A stretch of 64,000 nt of DNA from an uncultured Campylobacter sp. (GCA_945873855.1 CAMCEN010000001.1:1-64000); one strand, 5' to 3'; shown: positions 18,117 to 27,568, numbered from the stretch's first letter. Numbers and translations: made by a program. Notes: generated from the sequence alone by a model not told the origin.

Positions 18117-19298
18117 TCACTCTAAAACAAACGAACCGCCGTTTTGATACTCGATTACCATAGGACCTGCTGCTTTTGGCGAGATTTTTAGGTCGTATTC
18201 TTTTATTAGCTCAGGGCTTATGAAATGATAATTTATTTTTATATTTACTTTATATGCATCTTTTGGCGGGTTTAGCTTGATTTGCTTTTTATCTAGGCCT
18301 TTTAGGCGCCCATCTTGCATGCTATCAGCTATGTATTGTAGTGCTGGGCGACCATTTTTTTTGTAGTGCGCACCAAAGGTTCTAGTTTCACTCTGGACTA
18401 AGGTATTGCCTTTTTTATCCTCGTAGCTAAAGACAAACTCCAAAAGCCTTCCGCCAAAGCCTGTTGGCACCATGTGCGGTGAGGTGTTTTGGATAAAAAT
18501 GCTCTTGCTTTCTTTGTCGTATTCGTAGCGAAAAGCACTACGCACCTGCGACATATCGTGTCCGCCTGCAAATCTATGCTCTCTTACCTCTCTAAGTTCT
18601 GCTATTTCAGCGCCGCTAACTGAGAGGTTTTTTTGTATTTCGCTCATGTGGCAGTCGGCGCAGCTTTTGCTTAGATCCATCATTTCATCGCCTGTGGTAT
18701 AAGATGATATGATAAGAGGCTTGCCGTTTTTATCTTTCATTGACACTTGGTTGTGACAGGCTAGGCAGATTTGATCACTTCTAAATATATCTTTTTGTAT
18801 ATTTTTGTGAAATTCATTTACATTTGAGGCAAAAGGTCCTGAGAAAGTGTCTTCCTCTTTTATCCACTCTACTAGCTCAGAACCGGCCAGTGAGCCGTGT
18901 GGATTTGGCTTGATAGAATCTATTCTGTGGCAAAACGAGCAGGTTACGTTGCTGATTTTGCTGGTACTTTTTGCTACTTCGTCTATTTCTCTTGTGGCTG
19001 AGTTTTCGATGCCTAGGATTTTTGAGAACATATAGGTGTTTAGATTTTTGTTCATTGCTAATTCTGGATTGTGGCACCTTGAGCACAGTGAGAGCATTTC
19101 TGTTTTTAGGGTATCTGTTTGCTTTGCTACAGCTTCTAGCACTGCTATGTATAGCTCTGAGTCATGGTTTGCGTGCCTGCTTTTTTTCCAAAAGTTTGTT
19201 TGAGTGCGGTGGCATGTGTTGCATTCAATCGCATCCATAAACCCATCTACACCATGTGCAAAAACAGCCAAAAAAACAGCAAAAAATACAAATTTCAT
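18117..19298 (-). CDS. Pentaheme c-type cytochrome
   Basis: 393-aa periplasmic protein with a cleavable signal (MKFVFFAVFLAVFAHG) and five CXXCH heme sites: CNTCH near residue 26, then CSRCH, CSFCH, CLACH and CADCH, all in the N-terminal half to two-thirds. The C-terminal third has no heme site and is rich in predicted beta strand. It resembles multiheme cytochromes of the cytochrome c554/hydroxylamine-oxidoreductase-like kind and probably shuttles electrons in periplasmic respiration; the partner is unknown. No quinol oxidase or reductase gene is adjacent. A TATAAT reads 24 bases upstream of its ATG. Confidence 0.85.
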   Translation of the reverse strand: MKFVFFAVFLAVFAHGVDGFMDAIECNTCHRTQTNFWKKSRHANHDSELYIAVLEAVAKQTDTLKTEMLSLCSRCHNPELAMNKNLNTYMFSKILGIENSATREIDEVAKSTSKISNVTCSFCHRIDSIKPNPHGSLAGSELVEWIKEEDTFSGPFASNVNEFHKNIQKDIFRSDQICLACHNQVSMKDKNGKPLIISSYTTGDEMMDLSKSCADCHMSEIQKNLSVSGAEIAELREVREHRFAGGHDMSQVRSAFRYEYDKESKSIFIQNTSPHMVPTGFGGRLLEFVFSYEDKKGNTLVQSETRTFGAHYKKNGRPALQYIADSMQDGRLKGLDKKQIKLNPPKDAYKVNIKINYHFISPELIKEYDLKISPKAAGPMVIEYQNGGSFVLE

Positions 19299-19322
19299 GA
19301 TAATTCCTAAAAGTTTTAGCCA

Positions 19323-19328
19323 ATTATA
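19323..19328 (-). promoter_or_regulatory. Likely -10 box for cytochrome gene
   Basis: TATAAT on the minus strand preceded by GC, 24 bases upstream of the ATG at 19298. Confidence 0.55.
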
Positions 19329-19351
19329 GCTGATTTTTAAAATAATTAAGC

Positions 19352-19357
19352 TATAAT
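19352..19357 (+). promoter_or_regulatory. Likely -10 box for metE
   Basis: TATAAT preceded by GC, 32 bases before the metE ATG. With the minus-strand box at 19323-19328 it forms a tight divergent promoter pair. Confidence 0.6.
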
Positions 19358-19388
19358 TTGCGCTTAATTTTTCAAAAAAGGGCTAAAA

Positions 19389-21644
19389 ATGTCAAAATCA
19401 TATGTAACTGGCTTTGGTCGCATAGGCGAACAAAGAGAGCTAAAATTTGCGCTTGAGGCGTACTGGGCTGGCAAAAGCGATTTTGCTAGCGTAGAAAATA
19501 TAGCAAAAGAATTACGCAAAAGACACTGGCAATACCAAAAAGACGCTGGCATTGACTTTATCAGCGTTGGAGATTTTTCTTATTATGATATTATGCTTGA
19601 TCACAGCATTGCTTTTGGTGCTATTCCAGCTAGATTTGCTGGGCTTAGTGGCGAGGAGTTGTATTTTAGCATGTGCCGTGGAAACAAAGGCGCAGTTGCT
19701 ATGGAGATGACAAAGTGGTTTAATACAAACTACCACTACATCGTGCCTGAACTAAATGCTAGCACAAGCTTTAAACTAGATGCTAGCAAATACATAAATG
19801 AGTATAAAGAAGCAAAAGCACTAGGCATAAATGCTAAGCTAAATTTAATTGGACCATTTACTTATCTTGCGCTTTCAAAAACAAATGATGGAAGCGATGC
19901 TTTTTCTCACTTAGATGCGCTTGTTAGTGTGTATTGCGAGCTAATTGGCCAGATTGCTAAGCTTGATGATGAAGTATTTATCCAGCTTGATGAGCCGATT
20001 TTTGTAACTGATAGAGCAAGTGATCTTGCCCCTCGCTTAAAAGGCGTGTATGACAAGATCTGTGCAGCTGCAAGCAACGCAAAAATCATATTCATGACAT
20101 ATTTTGAAAAAGCCCCAGAAGCTACTGAACAAATAGTAAAAACTGGCGTGTGGGCAGTAGGTCTAGATCTAGTTCATAACTCAGAGTGTCAACGCCCAAG
20201 CATAAAGCTAATAAAAGATGCTAACAAGGTGCTATTTGCTGGAATTATAAATGGACGCAATATCTGGGTAGCTGATCTTGAAGAGCGCAAAGCAAAAGTA
20301 GGTCGTTTGCTAGATCAAATAGAGAGCGAGCGCCTATATATCGGTACTTCATGTTCACTGCTTCATGTGCCTTTTACTCTAAAATACGAAGAAAATCTAG
20401 CTATAAAAGAGTGGCTAAGCTTTGCTGTTGAAAAACTTGATGAGATTGTGATTTTAACAGCATTTGCTAATGGCAAAGAACTATGCGCAAGATGCTCTGA
20501 AATCTATGAGAAAAACAAAATAGCTATCGCTAATCGCAAAACCTCAAGCCTAGTAAATGACGCAGCTGTACAAGAGCGTGTGAAAAATCTAAGTAAATTT
20601 GAGCGTGAGACACCATTTAGCGAGCGTATAAAAGTCCAGCACAAGCTATTTAATCTACCAAGTTTGCCAACTACTACCATAGGCTCATTTCCTCAAACTG
20701 CTGAGCTAAGAGCGGTTAGAAATGCTTTCAAAAAAGGCGAGATTGATAAGGCAAAATATGAAAGCGAGATTAAAAAATACATTGATGATTGTGTGGCTTT
20801 CCAAGAAAGCATCGGTCTTGATGTGCTAGTTCACGGCGAGCCTGAGAGAAATGATATGGTTGAGTACTTTGGCGAGCAGTTAAAAGGCTATGCATTTAGC
20901 AAAAATGGCTGGGTTCAAAGCTACGGTTCTCGCTGCGTTAAGCCACCGCTACTTTTTGGCGATGTAAGCAGACCAAATCCTATGACAGTAGACTGGATAA
21001 CCTACGCTCAAAGCAAAACCAAAAAAATCATGAAAGGTATGCTAACAGGACCAGTTACTATAATGAACTGGAGCTTTGTTCGTGATGATATGCCACGCAG
21101 CGAGGTTGTTAAACAGCTAGCGCTTTGTATCTATGATGAGATAAACGACCTTCAAAAAGCAGGTATCAAAATCATCCAAGTAGACGAAGCAGCCTTTAAA
21201 GAAGGCTATCCACTAAGAAAAGAAAATATCGGCGATTATGAGAGTTTTGCGGTAAATAGCTTTAAGCTAAGTGTAAGCTGCGCTGAGGCAAAAACGCAAA
21301 TCCACACTCATATGTGCTATTCTGAGTTTAATGATATCATTAAAACAATAGAAGCAATGGACGCTGATGTAATCAGCATAGAAACAGCAAGAAGTGGCAA
21401 TGAGCTACTAAAAATTTTCAAATCAGTAGGCTACAAACAAGAAGTAGGTCCTGGTGTATACGACATCCACAGCCCAAGAGTACCAAGCGTGAGCGAGATA
21501 GAAGAGCAAATCAAAGCTCTACTAGAGGTGCTACCAAAAGAACAACTTTGGATAAACCCAGACTGCGGTCTAAAAACTCGCAAATGGGAAGAGGTAAAAC
21601 CAAGCCTAGAAAATATGGTAAAAGCAGTAATAGCAAGCCGCTAA
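19389..21644 (+). CDS. metE: Cobalamin-independent methionine synthase
   Basis: Transfers a methyl group from 5-methyltetrahydrofolate (triglutamate) to homocysteine (751 aa, normal length). Both barrels are present. C-terminal motifs include TTTIGSFPQT, VHGEPERNDMVEYFGE, QIHTHMCYSEF (zinc His and Cys), DVISIETARSGNELL, GPGVYDIHSPRVPS and WINPDCGLKTR (zinc Cys). AAAAGGGC precedes the ATG. It is followed by a metF-like gene, pairing methyl donor synthesis with methyl transfer. Confidence 0.97.
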   Translation: MSKSYVTGFGRIGEQRELKFALEAYWAGKSDFASVENIAKELRKRHWQYQKDAGIDFISVGDFSYYDIMLDHSIAFGAIPARFAGLSGEELYFSMCRGNKGAVAMEMTKWFNTNYHYIVPELNASTSFKLDASKYINEYKEAKALGINAKLNLIGPFTYLALSKTNDGSDAFSHLDALVSVYCELIGQIAKLDDEVFIQLDEPIFVTDRASDLAPRLKGVYDKICAAASNAKIIFMTYFEKAPEATEQIVKTGVWAVGLDLVHNSECQRPSIKLIKDANKVLFAGIINGRNIWVADLEERKAKVGRLLDQIESERLYIGTSCSLLHVPFTLKYEENLAIKEWLSFAVEKLDEIVILTAFANGKELCARCSEIYEKNKIAIANRKTSSLVNDAAVQERVKNLSKFERETPFSERIKVQHKLFNLPSLPTTTIGSFPQTAELRAVRNAFKKGEIDKAKYESEIKKYIDDCVAFQESIGLDVLVHGEPERNDMVEYFGEQLKGYAFSKNGWVQSYGSRCVKPPLLFGDVSRPNPMTVDWITYAQSKTKKIMKGMLTGPVTIMNWSFVRDDMPRSEVVKQLALCIYDEINDLQKAGIKIIQVDEAAFKEGYPLRKENIGDYESFAVNSFKLSVSCAEAKTQIHTHMCYSEFNDIIKTIEAMDADVISIETARSGNELLKIFKSVGYKQEVGPGVYDIHSPRVPSVSEIEEQIKALLEVLPKEQLWINPDCGLKTRKWEEVKPSLENMVKAVIASR

Positions 21645-21660
21645 GAGCTTTTTAAAAATC

Positions 21661-21702
21661 TAGAATTCCCTAGAAAAATATAAAAAAAACTAGGGAATTC
21701 TA
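21661..21702 (+). promoter_or_regulatory. Repeat-built hairpin before metF
   Basis: TAGAATTCCCTAG (21661-21673) and CTAGGGAATTCTA (21690-21702) are a perfect 13-bp inverted repeat with a 16-base A-rich loop, assembled from two family A half-sites. The AAGG ribosome binding site of metF starts at the last base of the stem. It may end metE transcripts or limit metF translation. Confidence 0.55.
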
Positions 21703-21712
21703 AGGTAAATAA

Positions 21713-22633
21713 ATGAAATTAAAAGAAAAAATTAAGCAAAATTCTCCAGCAATTTTACTTTATGGCTTTACGCCACCTAGCATTGATACTGATAGCAAAA
21801 AAGTAGAACAAATCGCAGCCACGCAGCTTTTGCGCTTAGCAAATAGCAGGCTTGATGGGCTTGTGATTTATGACTTGCAAGATGAAAAAGAAAGAAATAA
21901 AGATAAAAGAACCTTTGATTTTAAAGATACTTTAGAACCACTTAATTACTATAAAAAATTTTTTGCGGGCAAATATCAAGCAGTAATTTACAAAGCAGTT
22001 AGCAAATACGCCCCAGAGGCACTAGCAGATTTTCTAGGGCAAAATAATGAAATAATCAGCGTCTTTGTAGGTGCTAGTAGCAAAAACGATACGCCAAAAA
22101 CTCACCTAAACGAGGCTTATGAATTAAAAGCTAAAAATGCTCCAAATATCGTACTTGGTGGCATTTGTATACCAGAAAGACATATTAGCAAGGGCGATGA
22201 GCATCTAAGGGTAGGGCAGAAAATATCAGCAGGCTGTGAGTTTTTTATCACTCAAGCTGTCTATAACATAAACAACGCAAAGCATTTTCTAAGCGATTAT
22301 GCTAAGCTTTGTGCTAGTAGTGATACAAAAAAAGTGCCTATAATCTTTACTTTTACCCCTTGTGGCGATGCTAAGACACTTAGCTTTATGCGCTGGCTTG
22401 GCATCGATGTGCCAAAGTATTTTGAAGGGCGCCTAATGCATAGCTCAAATCCGGTTGAAATGTCGGTAAAAACTAGTTTCGATATGTTTTGTGAACTTTA
22501 TCATTATGGCAAAGAATTAGGTATTAGCGTTGGCGCAAATGTAGAGAGCATTTCACGCAAAAAAATCGAGATTGAAGCGAGTATTGCTTTACTTGATACT
22601 ATTTCAGATTTTATCAAAAAGGAAACAAATTGA
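21713..22633 (+). CDS. Methylenetetrahydrofolate reductase-like protein
   Basis: 306-aa TIM-barrel protein of the MetF/FAD-linked reductase superfamily, which reduces 5,10-methylene- to 5-methyl-tetrahydrofolate for MetE. Supporting features are LGGICIPERHISKGDEHLR, the QKISAGCEFFITQAVYN motif that matches the MetF GADF(F/A)ITQ strand, and its place after metE. The N-terminus (ILLYGFTPPSID) departs from the usual FE(F/V)FPP motif, so it is a divergent branch rather than the common bacterial MetF. The TGA stop overlaps the TTG start of the next gene. Confidence 0.7.
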   Translation: MKLKEKIKQNSPAILLYGFTPPSIDTDSKKVEQIAATQLLRLANSRLDGLVIYDLQDEKERNKDKRTFDFKDTLEPLNYYKKFFAGKYQAVIYKAVSKYAPEALADFLGQNNEIISVFVGASSKNDTPKTHLNEAYELKAKNAPNIVLGGICIPERHISKGDEHLRVGQKISAGCEFFITQAVYNINNAKHFLSDYAKLCASSDTKKVPIIFTFTPCGDAKTLSFMRWLGIDVPKYFEGRLMHSSNPVEMSVKTSFDMFCELYHYGKELGISVGANVESISRKKIEIEASIALLDTISDFIKKETN

Positions 22634-24552
22634 GAATTATCCTAGGACTTGGCATAGCTGTTTCGCTGGTAATTTTGCTGTTTTTGGGGAATTTTTATTC
22701 ACAAATGAAGCTTGATATTAGCCCTATAGTTGATTATAAGCCAAAGCTTACCACGCAGTTTTTTGACAGAAACGGCGAGCTTATAGCAAATGTATTTGAC
22801 GAACAAAACCGCCGCTATGCTAGCTTTGATGAAATACCAACTAGACTTGTTGAAGCCCTTGTAGCAGTTGAGGATACTGCGTTTTTTGAGCACGATGGTA
22901 TAAATATAGAAGCGATTTTTAGAGCAGCGATAAAAGATATCCAAGCAATGGCGCTAGTCGAGGGAGCTAGCACTATCACACAGCAGCTAGTAAAAAACCT
23001 AGTGCTAACAAGGGAGAAAAAGTTCGTTCGCAAGCTAAAAGAAGTCCTGCTTGCTTATGAAGTAGAAAAAGTTTTGAGCAAAGAGCAAATCATAGAGCGG
23101 TATTTAAACGAGGTGTTTTTTGGGCACGGCTATTATGGGGTAAAAACAGCGGCTGCTGGATACTTTCGCAAGCCACTCTCAGCCCTAAGCCTAAAAGAAA
23201 TGGCGATTTTAGTGGGCTTGCCAAAAGCACCTAGCACCTACGACCCAACTCGTCAGTATGAACTAAGCATGAGTAGGGCAAATGCTGTTATAGGGCGTAT
23301 GAGAGACCTTGGCTGGATAGATGCAGCGCAGTATCAGCAGGCTATAAACGAACAGCCAAAGGTCTACAATGACACTCTAACGCAAAACAAAGCTCCATAT
23401 CTTATAGATGAGGCTTTAAAACAGCTAAGTGCCACTATCCCTGATATAAAAAGTGGCGGATATAAGGTTACTCTCACAGCTGACTTGCGAGTGCAGAAAA
23501 TCGCAGAAAATGCACTAAAAGATGGCTACAATGAGATTTTAAAACGCAATAAAAACGCTGATGAAAATGTGCTAAATGGCGCTGCTATAGTAAGCAATCC
23601 GCTAACTGGCGAAATACTAGCCCTAGTTGGCGGTGTGGATTACGCAAAAAGTAGCTATAACAGGGCCACACAAAGCTCACGCCAGCCAGGCTCGTCTTTT
23701 AAGCCTTTTGTCTATCTAGTAGCCTTAAATCAAGGCTTTAGCCCAGCTAGCAAGGTAGCTGATGTGGCAATGGCCTTTGAGGGAATGGGAGATGGTGGCA
23801 AGGCTTGGAAGCCAAAGAACTACGGCGGCGATTTTGCTGGCTTTATCACGCTAAAAGATGCTCTTAAAAAATCACGCAACCTAGCAACAATCAGCTTGCT
23901 TGTAGATGTGGGCTTTAATAGCGTTCATAGCAAGCTTGATGGCTTTGGCTTTCGCAATATCCCGCCAAATCTAAGCATAGCACTAGGCAGTTTTGGCATT
24001 AGTCCTATGGATTATAGTGAGGCTTACTCGCTCTTTGCTGGCATGGGAAATATCGCAAAGCCCTATCTCATCAGCGATATCACAGCTGCTGATGGCACCA
24101 GTTCGCACTTTGCGCCAAATATCCGTGAGGTAGTGCCTGCTCGCCAAGCCTACTTGATAGTAGATATGATGAAAGCGGTGGTAAACGAAGGCACCGGCCG
24201 CAGAGCAGCCGTGCCTGGACTAGAAATAGCTGGCAAAACAGGCACGACAAATAATAACATCGATGCGTGGTTTTGTGGCTTTAGCCCTGAGCTAGAAGTC
24301 ATCGTCTGGTATGGAAACGACGATAATACCCCTATGCGAAGAGTGGAGGGCGGTGGTCTAACATCTGCGCCTGTATTTAGCCAAATCGTGCGTGAGTATA
24401 AAAAACTCTACCCAGATACAAAAAGCACCTTTAGCGTCCCAAGTGGCGTAAAATCAAGCGGTGGAGTGCTATATACTGACATCTCACCACTACCGCAAAA
24501 AGCTAGGCACGATACGGTAGAAATTCAAGAAAACGAGGGACTAATTTTTTAA
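22630..24552 (+). CDS. Class A penicillin-binding protein (PBP1a type)
   Basis: 640-aa bifunctional peptidoglycan synthase anchored by one N-terminal helix. The glycosyltransferase domain shows VEDTAFFEHDGINIEAI (catalytic Glu), EGASTITQQLVKN and ERYLNEVFFGHGYYG. The transpeptidase domain shows the active-site SSFK in RQPGSSFKPFVY, SRN, and KTGTTNNNIDAWF. The start is TTG at 22630, overlapping the upstream stop (TTGA) with AAAGGA 7 bases before. It closes with a family A palindrome a few bases after the stop. Confidence 0.95.
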   Translation: MRIILGLGIAVSLVILLFLGNFYSQMKLDISPIVDYKPKLTTQFFDRNGELIANVFDEQNRRYASFDEIPTRLVEALVAVEDTAFFEHDGINIEAIFRAAIKDIQAMALVEGASTITQQLVKNLVLTREKKFVRKLKEVLLAYEVEKVLSKEQIIERYLNEVFFGHGYYGVKTAAAGYFRKPLSALSLKEMAILVGLPKAPSTYDPTRQYELSMSRANAVIGRMRDLGWIDAAQYQQAINEQPKVYNDTLTQNKAPYLIDEALKQLSATIPDIKSGGYKVTLTADLRVQKIAENALKDGYNEILKRNKNADENVLNGAAIVSNPLTGEILALVGGVDYAKSSYNRATQSSRQPGSSFKPFVYLVALNQGFSPASKVADVAMAFEGMGDGGKAWKPKNYGGDFAGFITLKDALKKSRNLATISLLVDVGFNSVHSKLDGFGFRNIPPNLSIALGSFGISPMDYSEAYSLFAGMGNIAKPYLISDITAADGTSSHFAPNIREVVPARQAYLIVDMMKAVVNEGTGRRAAVPGLEIAGKTGTTNNNIDAWFCGFSPELEVIVWYGNDDNTPMRRVEGGGLTSAPVFSQIVREYKKLYPDTKSTFSVPSGVKSSGGVLYTDISPLPQKARHDTVEIQENEGLIF

Positions 24553-24555
24553 GCT

Positions 24556-24579
24556 CTAGGGAATTCTAGAATTCCCTAG
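24556..24579. terminator. Family A palindrome as likely bidirectional terminator
   Basis: Perfect 24-bp palindrome, CTAGGG and CCCTAG arms around the AATTCTAGAATT core, directly after the pbp stop. In RNA it gives a 10-bp stem with a CUAG loop. No strong T run follows. Confidence 0.4.
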
Positions 24580-25022
24580 AAATTCTAGAATTCTCGTCAT
24601 TGCGAGCGAAGCGAAGCAATCTCTAAGAATTCTAGATTTTCTGGGGGTTAAGGGGTGTCTTTTTTTAGAATTCTAGAATTCCTAGAGATTGCTTCGGTCG
24701 CTTTGCTCCCTCGCAATGATATAGGCTTAGGAATTCTAGATTTTTGCTGCCCTTTGGGCTTCGCGGTAGCGGCAGTAAAAACTAGGCTCCAAGATTTTAT
24801 AGCGATTTTTAGTTTTAAAGCCGCTGCGCTAGCCGTGGTGGGGGCGTCGCAGCTGCAAAAATTTTGCGCTGAATTTTCAAGTCGTAAGCCGCAGAAAAAC
24901 AGTGCAAAAGTTTTTGCAGAGTGACTGGGCTACGCAAGGCTTTGAGGCTAAAAAGCGCCTGAAAGCTGACTGGCTGCTGCCCCGCAGCCAGTCAGCCGAT
25001 AAAAGCAAAAAGCCACGCTATT
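24580..25022. repeat. Intergenic cluster: A, B, F repeats and D-related structured DNA
   Basis: No convincing gene. Contains family A sites, family B copies at 24595-24624 (+) and 24684-24720 (inverted), a family F copy at 24643-24668, and at 24750-24795 an inverted copy of the D-family right flank (GCGGTAGCGGCAGTAAAAAC then AGGCTCCAAG). The following GC-rich stretch has several hairpins, such as GCTGCG...CGCAGC near 24830-24861. It ends with a perfect 13-bp stem, GCTGACTGGCTGC (24965-24977) and GCAGCCAGTCAGC (24984-24996), loop TGCCCC, just downstream of truA. Confidence 0.75.
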
Positions 25023-25763
25023 CTAGCTATAAAACACCTTTTTTAGATATAGCCCTGCAGCTGGGGCTGGGATTTTAGTCGGCACTGCTTGGCTTTTATT
25101 TTCTAAACGATTTTTTAATATTTCTAGTTTTTCTGGGTTTTTAGCGCATTCTAGAGCGTTTGCTACCATGAGCCGAACCTGAGAGCGAAGAAAGCCATTG
25201 CCTTTAAAAGCGATTATCACAAACTCTCCAAGCGCTGTTTTTCTAGCTCTTGCCCTAGCGTAAAAAAGTCTGCGAACGGGGCTTTTTTCATTGCTACCGC
25301 TTTTGTAAAAGCCGCTAAAATCACGCTCGCCACAAAAGAGCCTTAAAGCCTCATTTAGCACCTTCATATCAGGCTTGGCGCAAAAACACACCAAATCAGC
25401 AAACTCTATTCTTTGCCTTCCACAAAAGAGCAAATAGCGATAAGCCCTAGCTTTTGCGCTGTATCTTGGGTGAAAATCAGCTTTTACTTTTTTTACATTT
25501 TTGACAAAAACGCTAGCTGGCAGGTGGCGGTTTAGCTCGTTTTTTAGCTTTGTTAAATCCCAAAAGTCCCCTACATCCACGCAAGAAAGCTGCATAAGTG
25601 CATGAACTCCAGTGTCCGTGCGAGAGCTTGATATTACTTGGCTAAAAACGCCTATTTTTCGCAAAGCTAGATTTAGCGCGTCCTCTACTGCCTTGCCATT
25701 TGGCTGGGTTTGTGAGCCTTGAAACTTTGCGCCATTATAGGCATAAATGATAGCAATTTTCAC
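25023..25763 (-). CDS. truA: tRNA pseudouridine synthase A
   Basis: Modifies uridines 38-40 of the tRNA anticodon arm (246 aa). The catalytic Asp is in SSRTDTGVHAL near residue 50, and the C-terminal GNGFLRSQVRLMV motif is present. The start is GTG. It is the last gene of the pilD-lptG-truA unit, 8 bases after lptG. A very stable hairpin lies downstream at 24965-24996. Confidence 0.95.
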   Translation of the reverse strand: MKIAIIYAYNGAKFQGSQTQPNGKAVEDALNLALRKIGVFSQVISSSRTDTGVHALMQLSCVDVGDFWDLTKLKNELNRHLPASVFVKNVKKVKADFHPRYSAKARAYRYLLFCGRQRIEFADLVCFCAKPDMKVLNEALRLFCGERDFSGFYKSGSNEKSPVRRLFYARARARKTALGEFVIIAFKGNGFLRSQVRLMVANALECAKNPEKLEILKNRLENKSQAVPTKIPAPAAGLYLKKVFYS

Positions 25764-25771
25764 ACTCTGGC

Positions 25772-26782
25772 CTAAAAACGCCTTAGAATTCCACGCTTAA
25801 AGAAATAAAAACTAGAAGCAAAAGTAGCCAAAAATACTAGTGGAATTCCAACAGCCGGTAGCCTAGCAAGGAGCAAAATACCGCTAAAATACGCAAAAAG
25901 CACCAAAAACACACTAGCATAAGGCCCACGCTGTTCGTAGCGATAAACCACAAGCCCAAAGCGTAGCGCAAAAAGCACACTAGCAAGCGGGAAAAGCGCA
26001 ATTAGCGTGTAAATACAAAGATCACGGGCTTTTTTAGGATTTGACCAGTATTTTATAAGATCAAAATCTTCTAAAAGCTCAGGCTTTGTCGTGCTTGAAA
26101 TAATGAGATTTTTAAACTCTCCCACTTGCCAGTTTTTCTGCCCTATATCATAAAATGAGCCTTTATCAAGCACAAGCGAGAGCGTGCCATCTTTGTTTTC
26201 TACATGACCACCACTGCTGATTATCAGCCGCTCGCCGTTTATAAAAGGATTATAAAGAACGATATTTTCATACTCCAAGCTAGCTTGATTTTTATCACTA
26301 GCAAAGATATACCAGTTGCCAAACTTCTGCCCAAACTCGCCTGGGCGGATATTTAGACTAAATCTTGTCTTTTTATACTCTATAAACTTTGCGTTTTGAT
26401 CTTGCATGTAGGGCATGAGAACTAGCGCATTTAATAGCATTAAAAGGCTCAAAATTCCAGCTACCACGCCAAAGAATATGCTAAGCTCTGCTGGGCTTTT
26501 GCCAAGGGTGAAAATCACGATGCTTTCATTATCACGAGAGAGTTTAAAAAGACTCATCGTAAGCGAGACAAAAAAGCTAATAGGCAGCGTAAAAAGCAAA
26601 ATCTGCGGCAGCAAAAAACTATAAAGCTTGATAAACTCTAAAAAGCTGATTTCTACATAGCTTGTGATTCTTGCGATATTTATAAAAAACACGATTGAGA
26701 CAATAAGAAATAGCGTCAAAAACAAAGATAATAAATTATCAATAAAGTTTGTGAAAAAATACTTATTTACTCTATTTAGCAT
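25772..26782 (-). CDS. LptF/LptG family permease
   Basis: 336-aa inner-membrane protein of the YjgP/YjgQ family: three N-terminal helices, a periplasmic jellyroll-like domain (about residues 120-240), then three helices. Such proteins form the permease that extracts lipopolysaccharide from the inner membrane with LptB. The N-terminal NKYFFTNFIDNLLSLFLTLF and the FALRFG segment fit. Whether it is LptF or LptG cannot be fixed from this alone. It directly abuts pilD (0 bp). Confidence 0.85.
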   Translation of the reverse strand: MLNRVNKYFFTNFIDNLLSLFLTLFLIVSIVFFINIARITSYVEISFLEFIKLYSFLLPQILLFTLPISFFVSLTMSLFKLSRDNESIVIFTLGKSPAELSIFFGVVAGILSLLMLLNALVLMPYMQDQNAKFIEYKKTRFSLNIRPGEFGQKFGNWYIFASDKNQASLEYENIVLYNPFINGERLIISSGGHVENKDGTLSLVLDKGSFYDIGQKNWQVGEFKNLIISSTTKPELLEDFDLIKYWSNPKKARDLCIYTLIALFPLASVLFALRFGLVVYRYEQRGPYASVFLVLFAYFSGILLLARLPAVGIPLVFLATFASSFYFFKRGILRRF

Positions 26783-27541
26783 TTAAAAATTCCAAAAATT
26801 TTGTGAAATCAAGGCAAGTAATAGCGCAAGAGAGAGCGCAGGTATAAAAGGCACTTCTACTTTTTTGCCAAGTAAAAGCAGGTGAAAAACTAGCTGTATA
26901 GCGCAAGCTAACATCACAGCCAAAAAGCCAAGCTTAAGCCCACAAAGCGCGCCTATAACGCCAAAAATCAGCACATCAGCCTCGCCCATACTCTCAACTA
27001 TCTCGTTAGTGTTCTTGCGGTTTTTCCACGCACTCACGCAGGATTTGATAAGAAAAATCGCACCCATAAAAAGCAAGGCCATGCTAAGTGGCGAAGAAAG
27101 CGTAAGTATATCCTCAAGGCTAGTAAATTTGCTAGCAAGCGCAAAAAATAAAGTAAATATTAGCAAACTCTCAGGCACAGCCAAATACTCAAAATCAATA
27201 ATGCTAAGCGCAAAAAGCAAAATCAAACTAAGCGCAAGAAAACTAGCGCTATAAATTTCACCACAAAGATAAAAAGCAAGCGCGCCAAAAGCCCCACAAA
27301 TAAGCTCAACAAAGGGATAGCGCAGGCTGATTTTGCTTTTACAAAAGGCACATTTACCACCTAAGAAAATATACGAAAATACTGGGATATTATGATAAAA
27401 GCGTAGTTTTTTGTGGCAGTTTGGGCAGTTGCTAGCTGGGTAAAAAATACTAAGACCTTTTGGCATGCGAGCGATAAGCACATTTGCAAACGAGCCTACA
27501 CACAGCCCAAAAACCACGAAAAATACATAATAAACTAACAT
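26783..27541 (-). CDS. pilD: Prepilin peptidase (A24 family)
   Basis: 252-aa membrane aspartyl protease that cleaves type IV pilin-like signal peptides. N-terminal GSFANVLIARMP, two CXXC pairs (CPNCHKKL, CAFCKSKI), the first catalytic Asp in SIIDFEYLAVP and the second in the GEADVLIFGVIGALCG region. About seven to eight helices. In a genome with ComEC it may serve type II/competence pseudopilin processing. GGGGAG precedes the ATG, and a GC-TAAAAT box is upstream. Heads the pilD-lptG-truA operon. Confidence 0.93.
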   Translation of the reverse strand: MLVYYVFFVVFGLCVGSFANVLIARMPKGLSIFYPASNCPNCHKKLRFYHNIPVFSYIFLGGKCAFCKSKISLRYPFVELICGAFGALAFYLCGEIYSASFLALSLILLFALSIIDFEYLAVPESLLIFTLFFALASKFTSLEDILTLSSPLSMALLFMGAIFLIKSCVSAWKNRKNTNEIVESMGEADVLIFGVIGALCGLKLGFLAVMLACAIQLVFHLLLLGKKVEVPFIPALSLALLLALISQNFWNF

Positions 27542-27568
27542 TTTCTCCCCTTAAAATATTTATAAATG

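Noticed and set aside
24655-24924. 89-codon plus-strand frame after the pbp gene
   Set aside because: It crosses A, B and D-related repeats; its residues derive from them and no start signal is present.
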